DNA of 64,000 nt, taken from Pseudomonas frederiksbergensis (GTDB taxonomy: Bacteria > Pseudomonadota > Gammaproteobacteria > Pseudomonadales > Pseudomonadaceae). Shown one piece after another: positions 57,510-64,000 of this stretch (position 1 is its first letter; each line of letters opens with the position of its first letter). Made by a program: the position numbers and the translations under genes. The notes beneath the pieces were generated by a model. That model was given only the letters and a program-made list of their open reading frames with translations. It was not told the DNA's origin and searched no databases. The DNA lies in contig NZ_MOBM01000015.1 in the NCBI RefSeq assembly GCF_003732275.1, forward strand, positions 49,862 to 113,861, given 5' to 3'.

Positions 57510-58019
57510 GGGGATAAACCTCGTCGCGTCTTTAATCGAAAGTGGTTCTGGGTGGACAATTCCTGTGTGCCAAATACGCATTTCAAAGGGGCGTAAAAGG
57601 CTGCTCGCTGACCAGAAGCTTAGGCGGTCAAGTCGGGTTCGGCGGGGATGGCGACGGGATGAACGATGGGCTCGAGGGGAAGTGAGCAGGTAAGGGCGAA
57701 CTGGCGAGCGCATTCGGGCGTCGTGGGCCTTGGTACGAACTTCAGTGTGGAGCCGGGTTACCTAATTACGCTTCCGTCCCTCGGGACAACTTCGTTCCAG
57801 TCGGCAACCTCGTCAAACACACCTTGTGGGCGGTACAGACACGAATCGGCTCGCGGGGTAGGTGCGAACAGCGACTCGAAAGCCCTTGCCAGGGCCTCTG
57901 ATTAGCGGGAGCGAGGCCATCATGCCTTTGCTTTTTTGGCTCGTCAAACGTTTTGTAGTGCTTTTTTTAAAGCACTACATCTTTGGTCTAATACGACTAA
58001 TCAGTCAGTTTTTGGTGCT
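57510..58019. other. Long region upstream of aceA
   Basis: About 510 bp without a convincing gene. It is GC-rich and has several short hairpins: gtccctcgggac at 57776-57787, an interrupted stem ggcctc/gaggcc at 57893-57918, and a 9-bp palindrome gtagtgctt/aagcactac at 57955-57978. A long structured leader or small RNA is possible but unproven. The aceA promoter must lie here. Confidence 0.5.
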
Positions 58020-58781
58020 TTAGTCCAACGTATCGACTTTCACCCGCAGAGTCATGTCATCCCGGCCTTGAGTCGAGTAGCTGCGGGTCAGGCCCTGTTT
58101 GTCGGCCTGAGTCTGGCGATTTACGCCGGCCAGGGTGATCCACTCGCCCAGTCGACCGCTGACAGTTGTGTCGGTACTTTGCACGTTCACTACATCGGAA
58201 CGTTCCTGGCTCATCCGGTCACGGTTAGTACTGATTGCCAGATGAACGATGTCGCCGGTGACGCTGGCGGTGACGTAGAAGCCTTGGGTGACATTGCGGT
58301 ATTCGGTCTGGCTGCGCAGGTCGCCATAGCTGTCGGTCTGGGTGCTGGTGAGCGGTACGCTCTGGCCGACCTGGATCAGTGCCGGTGTGCCTTCGCTGGC
58401 CTGAACCTGCTGTATACCGCCGTCGCGGCTGTCGGTGCTGCGGTTGATGATGCGAGTCTGGCTCGGCTTGGCACCGTTCACCGAATAACCCTGATCGCCC
58501 TGGAAGTTGTTTTCGTTGGTGTCGACGGTGATCAGCAAGCGCTTGGCGGCCACATCGAGTTGGCTGATCAAGGCCTTAAGTTCGTCGATCCTGCGCTGTT
58601 CTGCATTGACAATCAGCTGATTGCCATAGGCGCTGACCTGGCCGTCCTTGCCGATGAAATTCTGCGCCACCGGCAGCAGATCGTCGCTGGTGCGATAATT
58701 CAGGGGCACGATCTCGGTAGCGGCCATGACCGAAAAACTGCAGGTCAGCAGCAGCGTGGTGAGCAGGGTGCGTAGGGACAT
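58020..58781 (-). CDS. Secretin N-domain-like exported protein
   Basis: A 253-residue protein with a signal peptide (residues 1-20, cleavage after VMA). The N-terminal half (IVPLNYRTSDDLLPVAQNFIG to about residue 80) resembles secretin N-domains, which form rings in type II/III secretion and pilus channels. The second half (ALIQVGQSVPL, then GRLGEWITLAGVNR) resembles the start of a secretin beta domain, but the gene is far too short for a full secretin. No secretion genes adjoin, so this is an orphan periplasmic protein of unknown function. Confidence 0.82.
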   Translation of the reverse strand: MSLRTLLTTLLLTCSFSVMAATEIVPLNYRTSDDLLPVAQNFIGKDGQVSAYGNQLIVNAEQRRIDELKALISQLDVAAKRLLITVDTNENNFQGDQGYSVNGAKPSQTRIINRSTDSRDGGIQQVQASEGTPALIQVGQSVPLTSTQTDSYGDLRSQTEYRNVTQGFYVTASVTGDIVHLAISTNRDRMSQERSDVVNVQSTDTTVSGRLGEWITLAGVNRQTQADKQGLTRSYSTQGRDDMTLRVKVDTLD

Positions 58782-58860
58782 ATCCGTTATCTCCGGCCTT
58801 CAAAGTCTTGATATTGCCAGTTTGTCGGCCCGCAGTGGGGCAAGTTGAATCGTAGACAGC

Positions 58861-58897
58861 AAAACGCCCCGGCATCCGAGGATGGCGGGGCGTTTTA
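58861..58897 (-). terminator. Terminator after the roxA-GNAT pair
   Basis: A stem with outer arms aaaacgcccc and ggggcgtttt and an inner catcc/ggatg stem lies between the REP pair and the secretin-like gene. On the minus strand it ends in TTTT and would terminate transcription from the GNAT gene at 59025. Confidence 0.72.
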
Positions 58898-58915
58898 GGG
58901 GGGGCTTCAGGGCCT

Positions 58916-59010
58916 CATCGCGAGCAGGCTCACTCCCACAGGGTTTTAGGTGTTGTTACAGATTGCAGCAACACCATCAATCCACTGTGGGAGCGAGCCT
59001 GCTCGCGATG
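58916..59010. repeat. REP pair, gggagcgagcctgctcgcgat family
   Basis: Inverted arms catcgcgagcaggctcactc and the complement of the standard arm (one mismatch, ctcactcc for ctcgctcc) enclose about 45 bases. Confidence 0.87.
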
Positions 59011-59024
59011 GCAGCACCTCGGTC

Positions 59025-59450
59025 TCACGCCGAATGCCGCACCATATCCACATGCGGAATCCCGGCTTCCAGGAATTCCTCACTGACCATGCTGAAACCC
59101 AAGCGCTCATAGAACGCCGTGGCCTGCACTTGCGCGCTTAGCATCTGCTGCTTCAACCCACGTTCCTCGGCTTCACCGATCACCGCTTGCATCAGCGCAT
59201 CGCCGACTTTCAAGCCGCGCCAGTCCTTCAGCACCGACACCCGGCCGATGTGACCATCGGGCAGCAGGCGGGCGGTGCCGATCGGGAAGTCGCCTTCAAA
59301 GGCCAGAAAGTGGACTGCCGTTGCGTCATCAGCATCCCATTCCAGCTCAGGCGGAACGGATTGCTCGGAGATGAACACCGTCTCACGAATGCGCCGGATC
59401 TCGGCGTTGTCCTTTTGCCAGTCTGCGACACGTACGTGAATTTTATTCAT
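59025..59450 (-). CDS. GNAT-family N-acetyltransferase
   Basis: A 141-residue acetyltransferase of the ElaA-like small type. Motif A is RVSVLKDWRGLKVGDALMQAV near residues 70-90 and motif B includes AQVQATAFYERLGFSMVSEEF. The start at 59450 (MNKIHVRVADW) overlaps the upstream oxygenase gene by eight bases. Substrate unknown. Confidence 0.9.
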   Translation of the reverse strand: MNKIHVRVADWQKDNAEIRRIRETVFISEQSVPPELEWDADDATAVHFLAFEGDFPIGTARLLPDGHIGRVSVLKDWRGLKVGDALMQAVIGEAEERGLKQQMLSAQVQATAFYERLGFSMVSEEFLEAGIPHVDMVRHSA

Positions 59451-60612
59451 CGGCAAACCCCAGGCTGCCTTGCTTGACCAGCTCGCACAGCAGACCGCGA
59501 CCGTCTTCGTCACTGAGCCAGTCGCCGAGATTGTCGACATGCAGCGCGTCGGCGGCGCAAATCATCTTCAGCAGCTCGCGCAGTTTGCCCGGCAGATAAC
59601 GGCTCTGACCGCTGGCGAACAGCAGAAGATCGTCATCGACTTCAGACCAGGCCAGGCGCGCGCTCGGGTTGCGGATCAGCACCGCGCCTTGCTCGAGGCT
59701 GGCGAGCAGGTCGCCTTCTTCGATCTCTTCCGGGCCAACCACCAGCTCCGGGTAGCGCGGCTCGGTCATGAACTGGCCGAACCAGGTCAGCAGCAGGCGC
59801 TCGTCGCTCATGTGCTCGGCCAGCAGGCTTTTCAGGCGATCGAGGGCGTCGTGCTGGATCTGATGAGGATCGACCGCCGGCAGGGCGTCGGCGTCAGTGT
59901 AGCGCTCTTCGTCAGTCAGGAACTGGCTGAGGAAGTCGGTGAAGTGAGTCAGCACTTCAGAGGCGCTCGGGGCGCGGAAACCGACCGAGTAGGTCATGCA
60001 GTCGTCAATCGCGACGCCGCAATGGGCCAGGCGCGGCGGCAGGTAGAGCATGTCGCCCGGTTCCAGAACCCACTCTTCGGTGGCTTCGAAGTCGGCGAGG
60101 ATGCGCAGGTCTGCGTGGGGCAGCAGTTTGCTCTCGGAATCGCACATCTGGCCGATTTTCCAGTTGCGCTTGCCGTGACCTTGCAGCAGGAACACATCGT
60201 AGTTATCGAAGTGCGGGCCGACGCTGCCACCCGGAGCAGCGAAGCTGATCATCACGTCGTCGACGCGCCAGCTCGGCAGGAAGCGGAAGTTCTCCAGCAG
60301 TTCGCCGACTTCTGGCACGAACTGGTCGACTGCTTGAACCAGCAGGGTCCACTCGGTCTCCGGCAGTTTGCTGAACTCGTCTTCAGCGAACGGGCCGCGA
60401 CGCAATTCCCATGGGCGCTCGCCGTGCTCGATCACCAGGCGCGATTCAACTTCTTCTTCCAGCGCCAGTCCGGCCAGTTCGTCGGGATCGATCGGGCTCT
60501 CGAAATCAGGGATCGCCTGGCGGATCAGCAGCGGTTTTTTCTGCCAGTAGTCACGCAGGAATTCGCGCGCCGTGATGCCACCCAGAAGTTGAAGAGGAAT
60601 ATCAGGATTCAT
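59443..60612 (-). CDS. roxA: Ribosomal protein uL16 3-hydroxylase-type JmjC oxygenase
   Basis: A 389-residue 2-oxoglutarate/Fe(II)-dependent oxygenase of the YcfD/RoxA type, which hydroxylates an arginine of ribosomal protein uL16. The iron-binding HxD motif is H134-F-D136 in VGPHFDNYDVFLLQG. The distal His lies in LAHCGVAIDDCMTYSVGFR near residue 196. The WQKKPLLIRQAIP segment near the N-terminus is characteristic. The C-terminal helical region is of normal length. ATG 60612 was chosen over an upstream extension. Confidence 0.93.
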   Translation of the reverse strand: MNPDIPLQLLGGITAREFLRDYWQKKPLLIRQAIPDFESPIDPDELAGLALEEEVESRLVIEHGERPWELRRGPFAEDEFSKLPETEWTLLVQAVDQFVPEVGELLENFRFLPSWRVDDVMISFAAPGGSVGPHFDNYDVFLLQGHGKRNWKIGQMCDSESKLLPHADLRILADFEATEEWVLEPGDMLYLPPRLAHCGVAIDDCMTYSVGFRAPSASEVLTHFTDFLSQFLTDEERYTDADALPAVDPHQIQHDALDRLKSLLAEHMSDERLLLTWFGQFMTEPRYPELVVGPEEIEEGDLLASLEQGAVLIRNPSARLAWSEVDDDLLLFASGQSRYLPGKLRELLKMICAADALHVDNLGDWLSDEDGRGLLCELVKQGSLGFADE

Positions 60613-60651
60613 GTGTAACCTATTGAAAAAATGCACTTTTCAGACGGGAAT

Positions 60652-60676
60652 AAAAACGCCCGGCGCTGCCGGGCGT
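60652..60676 (-). terminator. Terminator of the purB unit
   Basis: On the minus strand the stem acgcccggc / gccgggcgt with a three-base loop is followed by TTTTT, about 23 bases after the purB stop. Confidence 0.87.
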
Positions 60677-60698
60677 CTCAAAAGGGTAAAGCGGTCGA

Positions 60699-62156
<1,458 letters not shown>

Positions 62157-62196
62157 TTACGCGTTACTGACTACAAAGCGGTATTGCGGGCGCGGT

Positions 62197-62820
62197 TCAG
62201 CTGCTGCGCATCAGCGGGTAAAGCTCTTTAAGCAGCTTGCGCCGGCTGATCACCAACTGCCAGCGATGACCGCCCAACTGCCGCCACAGGCGTGCCGAAC
62301 GGATCCCGGCCAGCAACAGCGCGCGAATCTTCGAGGCATTGCTAGGTTGCTGCAGGTTGCGCATGTCGCCATGCACCTGAATCCGTTGGCGCAGGGTGCT
62401 CAGGGTGTCCTGATACAGCGCACCGCAGGCGGCGATTACGTTTTCATGAGCCGGGCCGAAGTGTTCGACCTGGGACTGGATCTGTGGCAAACGCTTGCCG
62501 ATCACTTCCAGCATGTCTTCGCGCTTGGCCAATTGACGCTCCAGCCCCAGCATTGACAGGGCATAGCGCAGCGGTTCGCGCTGAAGGGTGCTGGGGTCGC
62601 GCTCCAGAGCACCGATCAGCGCGCGGTAACCTTCACGCAAGTTGATGTCGTCACCGCCATAGACTTCCAGCGTGTCCTTGGGGTCGCGAATCAACAGGCT
62701 GCCGAGCATGCAGGTCAGGCCGGCTTCGTTGGTCTGGCCACTTTTGGCGATTTTGTCGACCAGTACGGCGGCGAGAAACACGCCGCCCAGGGCCGTCAGT
62801 TGCTCCTGAGTCGGGCTCAT
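62197..62820 (-). CDS. hflD: HflD-family lysogenisation regulator
   Basis: A 207-residue all-helical protein associated with the inner membrane. In E. coli it influences lambda lysogenisation by binding CII; its general role is unclear. Recognisable parts are [22 protein letters not shown] at the N-terminus and [20 protein letters not shown] near residue 170. It overlaps mnmA by four bases (62817-62820), a conserved gene pair. Confidence 0.95.
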   Translation of the reverse strand: MSPTQEQLTALGGVFLAAVLVDKIAKSGQTNEAGLTCMLGSLLIRDPKDTLEVYGGDDINLREGYRALIGALERDPSTLQREPLRYALSMLGLERQLAKREDMLEVIGKRLPQIQSQVEHFGPAHENVIAACGALYQDTLSTLRQRIQVHGDMRNLQQPSNASKIRALLLAGIRSARLWRQLGGHRWQLVISRRKLLKELYPLMRSS

Positions 62821-63950
62821 GGGCGCTGGCCCTTGCTGGTCCAGGGTTCGGCCACTTCGATCACGCCGCCACCGAGGCAGATTTCACCGTCGTAGAACAC
62901 CACGGATTGGCCTGGGGTGACCGCGCGTTGCGGGTCATCGAAGGTCGCGCGGTAGCCGCTGGCGGTCTTTTCCAGCGTGCAAGGCTGGTCGCTCTGGCGA
63001 TAACGCACCTTGGCGGTCAGTTTGCGCGGCTCGGTCAAGTCGATCGGGTTGACCCAATAGATGTCCGAGGCGAGCAGGGCACGGGAGAACAAATAAGGGT
63101 GGTCATTGCCCTGGCCGACGATCAGTTCGTTGTGTTCCAGATCCTTGATCAGCACGTACCATGGCTCGTCGCTGGCGTCTTTCAAGCCGCCGATGCCCAG
63201 GCCCTGGCGCTGGCCAATGGTGTGATACATCAAGCCGTGGTGACGGCCAATGACCTCGCCTTCGGTGGTCTTGATCTCGCCTGGCTGGGCCGGCAGGTAT
63301 TGCTTGAGGAAGTCGCTGAAGCGGCGTTCGCCGATAAAGCAGATCCCGGTGGAATCCTTTTTCTTCGCGGTGGCCAGGTCGTTTTTCTCGGCAATCGCGC
63401 GCACTTCGGGTTTTTCCAGCTCGCCGACCGGGAACAGCGTCTTGGCGATCTGTTCGCCGCCGACGGCGTGCAGGAAGTAGCTCTGGTCCTTGTTCGGATC
63501 CAGGCCCTTGAGCAATTGGGTGCGACCATCGATGTCGCGGCGGCGCACGTAGTGGCCGGTGGCGATCAGGTCGGCGCCGAGCATCATGGCGTAGTCGAGG
63601 AACGCCTTGAACTTGATTTCGCGGTTGCAGAGGATGTCCGGGTTCGGCGTGCGACCGGCCTTGTATTCGGCCAGGAAATGCTCGAACACGTTGTCCCAGT
63701 ACTCGGCGGCGAAGTTGGCGGTGTGCAGCTTGATGCCAATTTTGTCGCACACGGCCTGAGCGTCCGCCAGGTCATCCATGGCGGTGCAGTACTCGGTTCC
63801 ATCGTCTTCTTCCCAGTTCTTCATGAACAGGCCTTCCACCTCATAGCCCTGCTCGATCAGCAGGAGAGCGGAAACGGAAGAGTCCACGCCGCCGGACATG
63901 CCGACAATGACGCGCTTCTTTTGTGTGTCAGAAGGGGCTGGATCACGCAT
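62817..63950 (-). CDS. mnmA: tRNA-specific 2-thiouridylase MnmA
   Basis: A 377-residue ATP-pyrophosphatase that adds sulfur to uridine 34 of tRNA-Lys, -Glu and -Gln. The PP-loop is [15 protein letters not shown] near residues 18-32. The two catalytic Cys are in [11 protein letters not shown] near residue 106 and [12 protein letters not shown] near residue 206. The C-terminal beta-barrel is of normal length. The start codon at 63950 lies 50 bases from the window edge. Confidence 0.97.
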   Translation of the reverse strand: MRDPAPSDTQKKRVIVGMSGGVDSSVSALLLIEQGYEVEGLFMKNWEEDDGTEYCTAMDDLADAQAVCDKIGIKLHTANFAAEYWDNVFEHFLAEYKAGRTPNPDILCNREIKFKAFLDYAMMLGADLIATGHYVRRRDIDGRTQLLKGLDPNKDQSYFLHAVGGEQIAKTLFPVGELEKPEVRAIAEKNDLATAKKKDSTGICFIGERRFSDFLKQYLPAQPGEIKTTEGEVIGRHHGLMYHTIGQRQGLGIGGLKDASDEPWYVLIKDLEHNELIVGQGNDHPYLFSRALLASDIYWVNPIDLTEPRKLTAKVRYRQSDQPCTLEKTASGYRATFDDPQRAVTPGQSVVFYDGEICLGGGVIEVAEPWTSKGQRP

Positions 63951-64000
63951 AGGGATTCAATGAGTGTCTTGAAAAAGGACGCGATTCTAGCAGGCTGGAG

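Noticed and set aside
57813-57923. A 36-residue minus-strand open frame starting ATG-ATG upstream of aceA
   Set aside because: No convincing ribosome-binding sequence, and the region's hairpins explain its composition equally well.
57955-57978. The palindrome gtagtgctt...aagcactac as a terminator of the secretin-like gene
   Set aside because: No T-run follows the stem on the minus strand; it is noted only as a structure in the aceA upstream region.

Overview
The window reads as a chromosomal segment of a fluorescent-group Pseudomonas. The evidence is gene content and order: a fused nuoCD inside a complete nuoA-N operon, adjacent aceA, purB-hflD-mnmA, and a polyol-type ABC transporter under a sigma-54 activator. 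The intergenic spaces also carry many REP/REPIN palindromes of types familiar from these genomes. Assignments rest on motifs and domain order read by eye; no database search was run.

Layout. 1-5783: a LysR regulator divergent from an acyl-CoA dehydrogenase, a phosphate-binding/OmpA fusion protein, exonuclease III and a GNAT acetyltransferase. 5848-11246: tamA-tamB, outer-membrane assembly. 11468-16343: a MarR-controlled tripartite efflux operon (NodT-type outer-membrane factor, HlyD adaptor, DHA2 MFS pump) with two direct-repeat operators in its promoter. 16468-21090: lpxH, ppiB, glnS and cysS. 21309-29653: a sigma-54 activator divergent from a glycerol/polyol-type ABC operon (two unequal ATPases, two permeases, a small DUF2160-type membrane protein, a large binding protein). 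Six TGTTCA boxes and a -24/-12 promoter lie between them, and a 135-bp MITE-like element sits inside the operon. 29832-31283: two toxin-antitoxin modules (HigBA-like and PIN/Phd-like). 31602-46541: the complete minus-strand operon for NADH:quinone oxidoreductase.

47092-56166 is the most unusual part. A roughly 9-kb block lies between nuoA and aceA. It holds a divergent SDR gene and eight tightly packed plus-strand genes: an alpha-oxoamine-synthase-like PLP enzyme, a CitE/HpcH-like lyase, a MaoC-like hydratase, an ornithine-cyclodeaminase-like protein, a D-2-hydroxyacid dehydrogenase, a class II aldolase-like protein lacking the usual catalytic Glu, a HisC-like aminotransferase and an MFS transporter. 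It is bracketed by an 80-bp direct repeat (77/80 identical) that contains the aceA terminator. It looks like a small-molecule (probably amine or amino-acid-like) biosynthesis and export cassette that I cannot match to a described cluster.

56184-64000: aceA (isocitrate lyase, a glyoxylate source), an orphan secretin-domain protein, and a minus-strand housekeeping series mnmA-hflD-purB and roxA-GNAT. Eleven REP pairs from several sequence families sit between genes; none was seen in the 9-kb cassette.
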